The translations under genes and the position numbers were made by a program. A DNA stretch of 64,000 bases, taken from contig WGNR01000010.1 of NCBI GenBank assembly GCA_016124445.1, positions 186,001 to 250,000 on the forward strand, in the 5' to 3' direction. The notes beneath the pieces are model-generated. The model saw only the letters and a list, made by a program, of their open reading frames with translations. It made no database searches and was not told where the DNA came from. Source of the DNA: a bacterium. Its GTDB lineage: Bacteria; Planctomycetota; Planctomycetia; Pirellulales; Pirellulaceae. Positions 39,537 through 48,795 of the stretch are shown here, in pieces. Position 1 is the stretch's first letter. Each line of letters starts with the position of its first letter.

Positions 39537-39609
39537 GTCCTTGGAGTGTGCTGGACGAGCACGCGAGCTTGCGAAGCTCGAAGACCAGGTTCGATTCCTG
39601 GCGAGGGCA
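39537..39609 (+). tRNA. tRNA-Arg (GCG)
   Basis: Acceptor GTCCTTG/CGAGGGC, discriminator A, D-stem GTG/CAC, anticodon stem CGAGC/GCTCG with loop TTGCGAA, T-arm CCAGG-TTCGATT-CCTGG. Most bacteria read CGC/CGT with ACG (inosine), so a GCG tRNA is unusual. Last member of the array; no terminator is seen before the convergent gene 16 bp away. Confidence 0.92.
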
Positions 39610-39625
39610 CTTGTTGCACTTGCAA

Positions 39626-41428
39626 CTAAAGCGACTTCAGATACTCGATCAGGTCGCTCACTTCTTCTTCCTTGAGTGCCCGCGTGCCAGAGACTTTCTC
39701 TGGCGAATGGTATTCGGTCAGCACTTCTGCGAGCGTCTTGGCTCGCCCGTCATGGAGAAATCGCACCTTGCGGTAGAGACCGATGAGCGTCGGCGTGTTG
39801 AAGCCGTCATATTCATCTTCGTCCGAACCTAAGCCGATATCGTGGATGCCTCCGTCGGTAAAGTATTTGCCACTGTGGCAGCTGGCACACGCGGCCGTTT
39901 CGCTTTGAAACACTTTCTTGCCTCGCTGGGCGGCTTCATTTAGCGAGCCATGGGCATCGCGAAATGGATTGGGTGGCAGCCGGTTGGTGCTCAGGTAAGC
40001 CAGGATCGCATCCTTCTCTTCTTCATTGACCTCGCGGCCTTGCATCGTTGAGGTAAACGATTTGTGCATCGCATCGTGCAGATCGGCCTGCCAGCCATGC
40101 CAGGTCCACGGGCCGGTCTTGTCAACGTGATCCAGCGGCAGCACGGTCTTCATCGTCAGCGCGGAACCATCGTTCCAGGTATCCATTGCTTTTGAGTTGA
40201 CCCCGCCGTTGTAATGGCACGAGTGGCAGCTGTACCACTGATCCAAGCTGCGCTGACCGTCGTAAAACAACATTTCGCCTTGCCGGATTTGCGTGATCGG
40301 TTGCGTGGCGGCCAACGGAATCTCGCGAAGCAGCTTACGTGATTCAATATCGACGACCTGAACGACGTCTTTCAGATAGTTGGCGACATAGGCTGTCTTG
40401 TTATCACCGGCAATCACCAGGCCCATGGGGCGGCCGCCCAGATCGATACGGCCGAAGCGATCCTTCTCGATCATCAACCGAGAGTCGATGAAGTCGCCTG
40501 GTCCGCCAACGCCTTCCCAAGGGATATCGTTAAGTCGGTAGACCAACAGTTCGTGCGAACCTGAAGCCGCAACGACCAATCGCTTTTGATTGCCGCTAAT
40601 GGCCAGTCCGTGAGGATCGGCAACGGCGGTCCCCGATACGTCGAGCGTGATCGCTTCGCGGTACTCGGGGCCCGTCAGGCTGACCCGACCAATCCGACTT
40701 CCCAAGACCCAGCCGCGGCGAATGTTGGGCTGGGTGATCGGATTGCTGCGGTAGATCATCCAGGGAAAGTAGACATGTTTGCCGTCGGCCGAACATTGCA
40801 TATGCCCAATGTTGATTCCGCCCGATAGCTTTTCGGCGTAGGCAACTTCCCCTTTCGCCAGATCAACAACATAAATCTTGCTTTCTCCGCTGCAGGCAAC
40901 TGCCAGTGTTGATCCGTTTGGAGACATGGCCAGGTAACGGGGCCATGCTCCGACCGAAATCTTGCGAATGATGTTTCCTTCGTTCAAATCGAGCTCGGCC
41001 ACTTCACCACTGGCGACCAAGCCGACGTAGGCCGTCTTTCCGTTTGGTGATACTGCCAGGCCGGTTGGTTCAAAGCCCGTGTCGATGGTTCGCTTGAGTT
41101 TCAGATTCTGTCGCTCGATTTCAAAAAGCTCAACCGTCCCACTATGCGCACAGCTGACCAAGATGTGTCGCCCGTCCAGGCAACGAACGACCGTTGTGGG
41201 GTGCTTTCCGCAAGATTGCTCGTCGAGGACCTTGCCGGAGGAAAGCTCGATCAGGCTGATCGAATTAGACGTCTGATTGGCGGTGGCCAGCCACTGGCCG
41301 TCGACCGCGAGAACCAGGTCGACCGGAGAGCGGTACCGGGCCAGCTCGATCGGGGCGGCAAAGCTAGCGAGGGGCACCAAAGCCCAAAAAATAGCGAGAA
41401 TTGAGGGAATCAGGCGAGTCGGGGTCAT
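39626..41428 (-). CDS. Beta-propeller plus di-haem cytochrome protein
   Basis: A 600-residue exported protein from ATG 41428 (signal peptide MTPTRLIPSILAIFWALVPLASFA). Residues 30-380 form a YVTN/YncE-like propeller (GKTAYVGLVASGEVAEL, NKTAYVANYLKDVVQVVD). The C-terminal part resembles MauG/cytochrome c peroxidase proteins: haem motifs C401-HS-C404-H405 and C514-AS-C517-H518, then KVRFLHDGRAKTLAEVL, a block typical of di-haem peroxidases. A periplasmic or surface redox role is likely; the substrate is unknown. It runs toward the tRNA array and is divergent from the small CxxC protein gene. The start has no strong ribosome-binding site. Confidence 0.88.
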   Translation of the reverse strand: MTPTRLIPSILAIFWALVPLASFAAPIELARYRSPVDLVLAVDGQWLATANQTSNSISLIELSSGKVLDEQSCGKHPTTVVRCLDGRHILVSCAHSGTVELFEIERQNLKLKRTIDTGFEPTGLAVSPNGKTAYVGLVASGEVAELDLNEGNIIRKISVGAWPRYLAMSPNGSTLAVACSGESKIYVVDLAKGEVAYAEKLSGGINIGHMQCSADGKHVYFPWMIYRSNPITQPNIRRGWVLGSRIGRVSLTGPEYREAITLDVSGTAVADPHGLAISGNQKRLVVAASGSHELLVYRLNDIPWEGVGGPGDFIDSRLMIEKDRFGRIDLGGRPMGLVIAGDNKTAYVANYLKDVVQVVDIESRKLLREIPLAATQPITQIRQGEMLFYDGQRSLDQWYSCHSCHYNGGVNSKAMDTWNDGSALTMKTVLPLDHVDKTGPWTWHGWQADLHDAMHKSFTSTMQGREVNEEEKDAILAYLSTNRLPPNPFRDAHGSLNEAAQRGKKVFQSETAACASCHSGKYFTDGGIHDIGLGSDEDEYDGFNTPTLIGLYRKVRFLHDGRAKTLAEVLTEYHSPEKVSGTRALKEEEVSDLIEYLKSL

Positions 41429-41668
41429 CTGGGTTGGGCCCCATGGCAGGAGAACATTGGAGGTTTTTCGGGGTTTGTTAGCAGCATAACAGAAACTGCG
41501 GGTACTTAGGATAATCATTTCCAAGACTTGTAGTCTGGTAGCGGATTACGGATACTTGAGTTTGACTCAGGCACCGTTCCTAAGTCAACCAAGACGTCCC
41601 AACCAGGCGTCTGGCCCTTCCGTTTACCTCCCTTCGATTCCCACTCGATAAGACCCAGGAGACTCTCA

Positions 41669-42235
41669 ATGAAGCTGTTTACGATGATTTTGACAGCCGT
41701 CGCGCTTGTGGCCGGTTCCTCGATGGCCATGGCCGAAGAAACCAAGAGCGGATTGCAAACCGGCGAAATGATCGGCGCGTTCTACGTGACCAAGTTGGCC
41801 GGTGCCGAAGAAGATGGCGTCAAGGTTGGTAAGAACCTCTGCTACCGTTGCAAGAACGGTGGTCGACCCCAGGTGATCATCTTCACCCGCAGCGGTGGCG
41901 AACAGGTGGTCGACCTGATCCAGAAGCTGGATAAGGCCATCGCCGCCAACGAAGACAAGCAGCTTCGCACCTTCGTCAACTACCTGGCCGACGACAAGGC
42001 TGATGCCAAGGCCGCTGCCGAAAAGTTGGCTACCACCGCCAAGGTGACCAATGTTCCGTTCGTGCTGCCAAACGAATTCGAGAACGGTCCGGCCGACTAC
42101 GGGATCAACCCGAAGGCTGAAGTGACCGTCATTCTGGCCAAGGGTGGCGAAGTCAAAGCTAACTACGCCGCTGCTTCGGCCAAAGATCTGAAGGCTGCTG
42201 CCGTGATCGAAGACCTGAAGAAGATCTTGAACTAG
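41669..42235 (+). CDS. Secreted CxxC protein, possibly thioredoxin-like
   Basis: A 188-residue exported protein: signal peptide 1-22 (MKLFTMILTAVALVAGSSMAMA), then a single C58-YR-C61 pair followed by RPQVIIFTRSGGEQVVDLI, an order of motif, strand and helix that suggests a thioredoxin-like fold. The later NVPFVLPNEFENGP contains a candidate cis-Pro-like turn. It is Ala/Lys-rich. AGGAG lies 9 nt before the ATG. Frequent optimal-looking codons and a strong terminator suggest good expression. I recognise no named family; the role may be redox or structural. Confidence 0.85.
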   Translation: MKLFTMILTAVALVAGSSMAMAEETKSGLQTGEMIGAFYVTKLAGAEEDGVKVGKNLCYRCKNGGRPQVIIFTRSGGEQVVDLIQKLDKAIAANEDKQLRTFVNYLADDKADAKAAAEKLATTAKVTNVPFVLPNEFENGPADYGINPKAEVTVILAKGGEVKANYAAASAKDLKAAAVIEDLKKILN

Positions 42236-42264
42236 TTCTCTGACGGCTTCATCTTGAACAAAAG

Positions 42265-42300
42265 AAAGCGGCCTGATCGTTTTGATCAGGCCGCTTTTTT
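42265..42300. terminator. Strong, probably bidirectional terminator
   Basis: A perfect 14-bp stem (AAAGCGGCCTGATC / GATCAGGCCGCTTT) with loop GTTTT and a T-run. The minus-strand side is CTTTCTTTTGTTC, also T-rich. It lies between the convergent CxxC-protein and DUF1501 genes. Confidence 0.9.
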
Positions 42301-42338
42301 CGTGCGCTAGTTTTTCAGTTTGCAAAGTCCCACCAAAG

Positions 42339-43772
42339 CTAGGCGAAGATCTTGTTGACCGCTTTTCCTTTGCCATCGGTGGTGGCATAAAAAGGTCGGC
42401 GTTCGATCTCGAAGACTGTTTTCGGGCTGATCCCCATCGCCGTAAAGATCGTCGCGTGAAGATCGGTGACGGAGACCGGATCTTCGATGCCGACAAAGGG
42501 CCGCTGTTCGGCCGTCTTGCCGTGCAGGTGACCCTTCTTGACACCACCGCCCCACATCACGACGCTTGATCCACCAGTGAAGTGACGATGCTGACCGTAG
42601 TGCTTCAGTTCCTTGAACACTTCGACTTTCTCGGTGGCCTGATCACGAGCATTCGAGCCCGGTTTGCCTTCGATGATCATGTCGCGACTGAATTCGCTGG
42701 CCAGGATGACCAGCGTTCGATCGAGCAGCCCGCGGCTTTCCAAGTCGCGGACCAACTGGGCGATCGGCAGATCGACTTCCTTTTTCATCCGCTCGAGCGT
42801 CGTGAAGCCGTTGGCATGCGTGTCCCAGTGCAGGAACGGGACGTACTCGGTTGTCACTTCGACGAAGCGTGCCCCATTTTCCACCAGGCGACGGGCCAAG
42901 AGACAACCGCGGCCGAAACGGGACGTGTTGTACTTGTCGTACGACTCTTTCGGCTCCAGCGAGATATCGAAGGCCTCGCGTTCTTTCGCGCTGAGCAGGC
43001 GATAGGCATTGTCCATCGAACGAAGTTGCGATTCACGCTGGAAGTCGCCCAGGAAGTCTCGCTGCGGCGATTGATCGATTAGCTTACGAAATAGCTTGTC
43101 GCGATTGGCGAACCGCTCGGACTTCATCCCCTCAGGCGGGCGAACCGACTGGGCCGCTTGTTCCGGGTAAGGAAGATTCATCGGGCCGAATTCACTGCCG
43201 AAGAAACCAGCGGTGGTGAATGCCTTTAGTTCTTCCTGTTCGCCGACACCTTCTAGCCGCTGCCCAATGTTGATGAACGCCGGCATGACCGGATTGAGCG
43301 GGCCGAGGACCTTGGCCATCCAGGCACCGATGTGCGGGCAAGCGACCGTTTGTGGCGGCACGTAGCCGGTATGCCAGTGGTATTGATGCCGCGAGTGCAG
43401 GATGCTTCCCAGGTCTGGCTGATAGTGCGAGCGAATCAGTGTGGCGCGATCCATGACCTGAGCGATGTTTTCCAGGCCTTTCGAGATCTTGATGTTGTCG
43501 ACGTTTGTATCGATGGAAGGGAACGTACTTTCGACGTCCGCAACCGGTGTACCCACTTTAAAAGGGACGTACTTCTTGGGATCGAACGTATCAGGAGCGG
43601 CCATGCCGCCACCCATCCACAGCAGGATGCAGGAATCGGCTTTGGCGGCGGGATGCTCGACGGCTTCCCCTTCGGCGGCCGAAAGGGCACGCGGCGCACC
43701 GGCCATCATCGTCGCGGTCGATGCGGCGGCCAACTGCTGGAGAAATTGTCGTCGTATTTGAGGATGATCCAT
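42339..43772 (-). CDS. DUF1501 family protein
   Basis: A 477-residue DUF1501 protein with a Tat-like leader (IRRQFLQQLAAASTATMMAG). Family blocks: SCILLWMGGGMAAPDTFDPK near 48-67, HSRHQYHWHTGYV, RRLVENGARFVEVTTEY, WDTHANGFTTLERMKKEVD, LASEFSRDMIIEG, and SVTDLHATIFTAMGI near the end. It lacks the formylglycine motif of sulfatases. It differs from the other DUF1501 gene (8.8 kb) in the N-terminal block and in a long insert, so the two probably serve different partners. It lies 30 bp after its cytochrome partner gene and is the second gene of that operon. Confidence 0.9.
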   Translation of the reverse strand: MDHPQIRRQFLQQLAAASTATMMAGAPRALSAAEGEAVEHPAAKADSCILLWMGGGMAAPDTFDPKKYVPFKVGTPVADVESTFPSIDTNVDNIKISKGLENIAQVMDRATLIRSHYQPDLGSILHSRHQYHWHTGYVPPQTVACPHIGAWMAKVLGPLNPVMPAFINIGQRLEGVGEQEELKAFTTAGFFGSEFGPMNLPYPEQAAQSVRPPEGMKSERFANRDKLFRKLIDQSPQRDFLGDFQRESQLRSMDNAYRLLSAKEREAFDISLEPKESYDKYNTSRFGRGCLLARRLVENGARFVEVTTEYVPFLHWDTHANGFTTLERMKKEVDLPIAQLVRDLESRGLLDRTLVILASEFSRDMIIEGKPGSNARDQATEKVEVFKELKHYGQHRHFTGGSSVVMWGGGVKKGHLHGKTAEQRPFVGIEDPVSVTDLHATIFTAMGISPKTVFEIERRPFYATTDGKGKAVNKIFA

Positions 43773-43802
43773 CGATAAACTCCTGGGAAAAGTTCTCAGG
43801 CT

Positions 43803-46217
43803 TTAATGTACGAGTTGAAATTCAGGCAACATGAAAACGGCCCACAGCACGTCTTCGATTGATTCGACAGGCATCTCTTCCCCCAGCGAGTCAGAAAGCG
43901 TTTTTAGCTCGTCATTGGAAGGGTCGCGGCTTAAAGTGAATTCGTAAAGCCAAGTAACCAGTGCTTCTGGCGATTCAAACGAGCGCTGTTTTAATTGTAC
44001 CGCTCCCCGATGAAGTAAGTTGGCCAAAGTTTCGCCGTTGGAAAGATCGATCGCTTCCAACGTCGTCAGTTCCAGCGGACGAACCGTAACGACTTGATCG
44101 CGGTTGGGACGACCAAGCGAACGCATCAGGAAATCACTTTTCAGCAGCGCTGCCCGGACCATCATCTGCGATCCGACGGTTCCCTGCGAAAGCCGTTGGG
44201 CCAGTTCCGGCCTCAGGCGGCTCATCCAGACCTCTTGGTTATCAACGATCGCGGCAGGTTGCCAATCTTTGGGAGGTTTGGCGAACTTGCCCGATTTGTT
44301 CGGCAGCGATTTGCTCCATTCCCAGGTTTCGTCCGAAGCGAGCCAAGCCTTTGGGCCATCTTTGCCTGGGATACGAGCTTCCAGGAATAACCCTGCGGGG
44401 TTAGGGCCGCTGCCGCCATTGTCGGCAACAACCAGCAATTCGTTGGCACCTTTCTTTAGTGTGGGCAGGGCGACCAGATCAGCCTGCATCCAGTTGTCGC
44501 CTGATTTCAATTTGCGGCCATTGACATAAAGGGTGTAGCCGTTGTCACACGTAATTACTACGAAAGCGCCGTCAGTAGGTTCGTCAAGTTCCCAAGTCTT
44601 ACGAAAGGTGATCTTTTCGCCAGAGGGTGCGTTGCCGGCATCGGATCGATTCCAAATCCACTTGGCATGAACGTCGATCGAGTTGGCCGCGCCAGGAAGG
44701 GGCTTGCCACGCGTGACAGGGGCGTCAAACTTGCCTGGGGCAGTCGAGGTGACTTGCCAGACGCAGTCGACGAACTGCTCGGCCGTCATCCGTTTGGAAC
44801 GGGGACCGGCGTATTGGTAGCCGTCGTCATCGGTCGCTTCGGTTACCCGTTCGGCGCGGCTTTGGTAAGCCTCGGAAGTGGCGATCAGCTCCAGGGTTTT
44901 CTTCAGGTCGTATCCGTTGTCGACGAGGTGTTCGGCCAGAAAGTCGAGCAGGTCAGCATTCCAGGGAGGTGTTTGCATCGCATCGGTTGGATGAACGATG
45001 CCATGTCCCATCATGCGATGCCACAGCCGATTGACGATTGTTCGCGTGAATCGACCGTTTTCGCGATGGGTCATGAGCATGGCCAACTGCTTGAGTCGCT
45101 CCGACTGAGAGGCGGCAGGATCGATCTGGCCAAGCTCCGGGAATAGCCAGGCTGCCTCGGCCGTTTCGCCGGTTGGCTTGTCGCAGCGATGCAGTTCGAG
45201 AGATCGCTCCGCATAGACGGCTGCCAGGCCGTACGAATCCTTCAGCTTCCAACGATCGATGAAGCTATCGTGGCACGAGGCACATTTCAGGTTGATACCT
45301 AAAAACGATTGCCCCATGTTCTGGGCAAACTGAATTTCGACGGTTTGGCCAGCGCTGACTTCACCTCGCCACTTGATACCGGCCGCGAATCCGGCACTCT
45401 CAGGCGTTGGCGGAGAGATCAACTCTTGCACGAATTGATCGTACGGCTTGTTGGTAACGAGGGCATCGTACAGCCATTTGGAGATTTGCTTTCGCCCACC
45501 GGTGATGAACCCGGTGCCGGCGTAGTCGTTTCGCAGCAGATCATTCCAGAAGGTCAGCCAATGTTCGGCATATTCGGTATCGCGATCCAGCAGCGAGCGA
45601 ACCAAGCGAGCCCGTTTGTCGGGCGATTTATCCGCCAGAAACTTGGCACGCTCCTCGGGTGTCGGCAGGAGGCCAATCAAATCGAGGTAAGCACGCCGCA
45701 AGAATGTTTCGTCGCTTAGGGGGGGCAACAGTGGTTGATTCTGCTCTTTCATCTGGGCGTCGAGGATTCGATCGATCGGATTGGTTCGACCGTCGACCAC
45801 TGGCGGTAGTTCCGGACGCCGCGGCTTGAGTGGCGGTTCGTAGATAGGATCGCCGAAGGTAAATCCTGGTTCCCAGGACACTCCTGACGCGATCCAGCGT
45901 TTGAGGAGTTGGACCTCGTCGGCTGAGAGTCGTTTACCTTCCGGCGGCATGCGGGTAAATTCGTCGTCGGTGGTGACCCGGGTGAGAAGCTCTCCTTGGT
46001 CAGGCTTACCGGCCACGATCGCGATGCCCGATTCGCCCCCTTTCAGCAAGCTCTCGCGCGAATTGAGCGAAAACCCTCCCTCTTTCTGATTGCCGGTGTG
46101 GCACTTGCCGCACTGTTGCTTCAGCAAGGGGACAATCTGATGGGCGAAGTCGATATCTTCCGCTCCAGCGGCTGCGAGCGGAACAAGGACCAGAAGAAGC
46201 GTGAGACGTGAAATCAT
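43803..46217 (-). CDS. PSCyt1-PSCyt2-PSD1 cytochrome protein
   Basis: An 804-residue exported protein. ATG 46217 begins a clean signal peptide (MISRLTLLLVLVPLAAAGA). An ATG 14 codons upstream overlaps a likely -10 box, so it is rejected. PSCyt1: haem motif CGKCH near residues 32-36, GFSLNSRESLLKGGESG, MPPEGKRLSADEVQLLKRWI. PSCyt2: AYLDLIGLLPTPEERAKF and a second haem-type motif CASCH (NLKCASCHDSFID). PSD1: TRTIVNRLWHRMMGHGIVHP. A beta-sandwich insert near 560-680 (ITCDNGYTLYVNGRKLKSGD) resembles a carbohydrate-binding module. It is paired with the DUF1501 gene; an oxidoreductase role on glycans is possible but unproven. Confidence 0.9.
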   Translation of the reverse strand: MISRLTLLLVLVPLAAAGAEDIDFAHQIVPLLKQQCGKCHTGNQKEGGFSLNSRESLLKGGESGIAIVAGKPDQGELLTRVTTDDEFTRMPPEGKRLSADEVQLLKRWIASGVSWEPGFTFGDPIYEPPLKPRRPELPPVVDGRTNPIDRILDAQMKEQNQPLLPPLSDETFLRRAYLDLIGLLPTPEERAKFLADKSPDKRARLVRSLLDRDTEYAEHWLTFWNDLLRNDYAGTGFITGGRKQISKWLYDALVTNKPYDQFVQELISPPTPESAGFAAGIKWRGEVSAGQTVEIQFAQNMGQSFLGINLKCASCHDSFIDRWKLKDSYGLAAVYAERSLELHRCDKPTGETAEAAWLFPELGQIDPAASQSERLKQLAMLMTHRENGRFTRTIVNRLWHRMMGHGIVHPTDAMQTPPWNADLLDFLAEHLVDNGYDLKKTLELIATSEAYQSRAERVTEATDDDGYQYAGPRSKRMTAEQFVDCVWQVTSTAPGKFDAPVTRGKPLPGAANSIDVHAKWIWNRSDAGNAPSGEKITFRKTWELDEPTDGAFVVITCDNGYTLYVNGRKLKSGDNWMQADLVALPTLKKGANELLVVADNGGSGPNPAGLFLEARIPGKDGPKAWLASDETWEWSKSLPNKSGKFAKPPKDWQPAAIVDNQEVWMSRLRPELAQRLSQGTVGSQMMVRAALLKSDFLMRSLGRPNRDQVVTVRPLELTTLEAIDLSNGETLANLLHRGAVQLKQRSFESPEALVTWLYEFTLSRDPSNDELKTLSDSLGEEMPVESIEDVLWAVFMLPEFQLVH

Positions 46218-46257
46218 GGTGGCCGGAGCAAAAAGGCGGGGGAATTCAAAGCACTTC

Positions 46258-46287
46258 ATTATAGTTGAATTGGAGATGATCGCCCAA
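46258..46287 (-). promoter_or_regulatory. Sigma70-like promoter of cytochrome/DUF1501 operon
   Basis: On the minus strand a perfect -10 box TATAAT (46263-46258) lies 18 bp after TTGGGC (46287-46282). The predicted transcript starts near 46252 and includes ATG 46217 but not the upstream ATG at 46259. Confidence 0.45.
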
Positions 46288-46536
46288 TGTGCAAATTGGC
46301 GAATTCGATCCTTTTATCCTCGTTTTAGCGACACGCATAAACGATCTAGCGACAATTGAGAGTGGTTTGCAAATGCCCAGGTCTGGGGCGAATTGACATT
46401 GCCTTCACCAAAAGAACTAGGGTAAAAAATTCCTCGGCGCAACCAGTCTCCAACGGACCCTATCCTGTTGTGCTGGTTGCCTTTTTGCCAGATGGCGCAA
46501 CGAACGATAGATCTTTCAAAGAATTTTGGATCGGCA

Positions 46537-48795
46537 ATGAGTGCTTTTTTGCCCCTCTTGGGCGTGATCCTTTTCATTGCGACGGGAACGTTTGTGACCG
46601 GTCGGTTGATCGTCGCGCTGGCCAAGGTGGACTGGCTACGAAGCCTGCGGGTCGAAAACATGCTGGTTTCGGCATTTCTAGGCACCACCTTGTGGATGTT
46701 GATTACCGCTGCCAGCTCTTATCTTGGCCTACCTGCCTTATCGGCGCGATTTGTTTTGCTGGGTGTCGTTTTGCTGTTGTGCGGGGCGGTCTATTTCAGC
46801 GGAAGAATAGATTGGGTGTTTCGAGGTGCCAGGTGGCAACGTCTTTTGCGTCTGTACGTTTTGCTGATGGCGCTCTCGACACTTTGTATGGGCACGATCA
46901 TTTACGTTCAGGGATACCTTACCTACAACGATGGCCCCGACTACATCGCCATGTCGGAAATGCTTCAAGAGCATGCGATCACTAGCGACTTTGGGCTCGA
47001 AACAGATCATGTCCTGTATCATCCGTCCATTATCTTGACCTCGAATTGGTTCCATACTGGATCGCTCTATTTTCTCAGCTTGATTCAAGCGATCTTTCCG
47101 TTGACCGGGTTCGAGATTTACCCGGCGCCGCTGTATTGGGGGGCACTGCTCAATGCGAGTGCCATCTATGTGCTGGCCCGTTGGATGTTCCGGATTCCGG
47201 TGAAGTACGCCTGTTTAGGGGCAATCGGCTGCTTGTTGGCGGTCAATCCTCTCACGTTCGCAGCCGACAGCAGCTTTCTGTGTCAGCTTTATGGGACGTC
47301 GGGGTTTTGCTTCACGTTGGCGATTACCTCACGCCTTTATACTCGCAGCCATTGGCACTGGGGCTCGGCATTGGTATTCGCGTTGTCGGTCGCCTCGGTG
47401 CTGTCGAGCTACAGCGAACTTGCTCCGGTGCTGACATTCGGTTGCCTGGGATACGTGGCCGTTGCAACCGCCAAGGCTCGGCGGCAGGGACATTTGCCGG
47501 CATTCGGCCAGTTCTTTCTGATTACGGTCGGGGCTTTGCTGATCTGCGCCCACATCGAACTGGCGCGAACGATCCACAGTATCTTCAAAACCTTGGAGCT
47601 TAATGGGGTTGGCTATCATCACGATTGGACGTTTGCCCATTATTGGACATTCGCCATGGGAATGCGGCCTCGCTCGGCTAGTATTCAATGGTTTTATATC
47701 CCTGCGACGATTGGAGCGAGCATCTGCCTGGCAGCCGGACTCTTGCGGTTCTTTCGTCAACCGAGACGTTTGATGCCTTTGGCCGTGGCACTGGGAACCT
47801 TCGGCGGCCTGGCGATCTACTACAGCCTGGTTGCCCTCGATCCCTGGACCGGAGAGGTAGGCCATACGTGGAATCTGCTAAAACTCTGCAAGTATGCATT
47901 CCCGCTGGTCACTGTGTTTCAAGTTGCCGGGCTCTATTGGCTGCTATCTGGTAGTGGATACGAAAAGAAGGCTTTCGTAGGCGTCTGTCTCCTGCTGGCG
48001 CTCGTTTGCGTGCCGTATCGTCTCCGTAAGTTCCGTTATTACGGTTCGGACCTGGTGGATCGCCAAGGAGAATCGCCGATGACCGGGGCGCGTGATGTTC
48101 GTGATCAATTGGCGTTGATTAAGCCCTCGAAGCGATTCTTTTTGCCGAAACTGACAGGGCATGCTGATCGGCGATTTGCCTGCGTCGCTTATCCTCTTCA
48201 GTACGCGAAGTTGACGGAGGAGCAGACGAAGTCTCCGGACGTGAACTTTTCCGATCCCGAGATGTTCCTCTTTATGCCTTCAGTTCCTCCATTCGTAGAG
48301 CCCTTGGAAGAGTGGCCTCTGAATGTTTCGAGAATCGATCCCCAAAAGCCTCAGGTACTCTGGCTCGAACCGGCTGATCGCGTGAAGTATGGCGGACGCG
48401 AGGTTTGCTGTTGGCTGGGTGAGCATCCGATGGAATTCAGAATCTGGGCACCACGTCAGGCCACCTACGACTTCTCATTCGACATTGCCCCTGGCCGAAG
48501 TATCGTTTTGACCAACAAGCGGCACTTCCGTGTGTCGACGGAACAAGCGACCAGTCCAGCGCTGGCTACCGCCGGGCACCAGACGATCTCAACGCAGATT
48601 GCGTTGACGCAAGGGATCAACCGGGTTCGGATCGAGTGTCTCGATAAGCCAAGCCAATCTGCTTTCGAGGGGAGCGACGTAATCGTGCTCGCTCAATTGA
48701 CGCGCGCGATTCTGCGAGAAGCTTACACGCCGAATCAATCGCCCCCGATGCCGGAAGTGAAGTTGGTTTCCGAAGAAGACCGCCTCGATCGCTAG
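46537..48795 (+). CDS. Large polytopic membrane protein, possible GT-C-like
   Basis: A 752-residue inner-membrane protein I cannot name. From ATG 46537 (a second in-frame ATG is at 46492) about 13-15 hydrophobic helices run to about residue 520. A soluble C-terminal domain of some 230 residues follows, with beta-rich sequence (TYDFSFDIAPGRSIVL). The first long loop has YLTYNDGPDYIAM and later HPSIILTSNWFHTGSLYF; an acidic loop after helix 3-4 recalls GT-C glycosyltransferases using lipid-linked sugars, but no DxD is certain. It is single, divergent from the cytochrome operon, and its stop overlaps the stop of the convergent RND pump gene in the palindrome CTAG. Confidence 0.75.
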   Translation: MSAFLPLLGVILFIATGTFVTGRLIVALAKVDWLRSLRVENMLVSAFLGTTLWMLITAASSYLGLPALSARFVLLGVVLLLCGAVYFSGRIDWVFRGARWQRLLRLYVLLMALSTLCMGTIIYVQGYLTYNDGPDYIAMSEMLQEHAITSDFGLETDHVLYHPSIILTSNWFHTGSLYFLSLIQAIFPLTGFEIYPAPLYWGALLNASAIYVLARWMFRIPVKYACLGAIGCLLAVNPLTFAADSSFLCQLYGTSGFCFTLAITSRLYTRSHWHWGSALVFALSVASVLSSYSELAPVLTFGCLGYVAVATAKARRQGHLPAFGQFFLITVGALLICAHIELARTIHSIFKTLELNGVGYHHDWTFAHYWTFAMGMRPRSASIQWFYIPATIGASICLAAGLLRFFRQPRRLMPLAVALGTFGGLAIYYSLVALDPWTGEVGHTWNLLKLCKYAFPLVTVFQVAGLYWLLSGSGYEKKAFVGVCLLLALVCVPYRLRKFRYYGSDLVDRQGESPMTGARDVRDQLALIKPSKRFFLPKLTGHADRRFACVAYPLQYAKLTEEQTKSPDVNFSDPEMFLFMPSVPPFVEPLEEWPLNVSRIDPQKPQVLWLEPADRVKYGGREVCCWLGEHPMEFRIWAPRQATYDFSFDIAPGRSIVLTNKRHFRVSTEQATSPALATAGHQTISTQIALTQGINRVRIECLDKPSQSAFEGSDVIVLAQLTRAILREAYTPNQSPPMPEVKLVSEEDRLDR

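Larger units (their letters stand above)
37391..39609 (+). other. tRNA array: 18 tRNAs, two tRNA-like elements, one CDS
   Basis: All tRNAs are on one strand with short spacers, mostly under 50 bp. Order: Thr-CGT, Gly-GCC, Pro-CGG, Asn-GTT, Ser-CGA, Gly-TCC, element 1, Gln-CTG, Trp-CCA, Val-TAC, element 2, Asp-GTC, Leu-CAA, Tyr-GTA, methyltransferase-like gene, Glu-CTC, Leu-TAG, Met-CAT, His-GTG, Arg-CCG, Arg-GCG. That is 15 amino acids; no tRNA for Ala, Cys, Ile, Phe or (canonical) Lys was seen. Nine of the 18 anticodons begin with C. None has an encoded CCA. Many deviate from consensus. The arrangement resembles tRNA arrays described on plasmids, phages and integrative elements of other bacteria. 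Confidence 0.93.

Noticed and set aside
37391..39609. CRISPR or other repeat array
   Set aside because: The recurring GGTTCGAxTCC pieces are tRNA T-arms at unequal spacing, not identical direct repeats with spacers.
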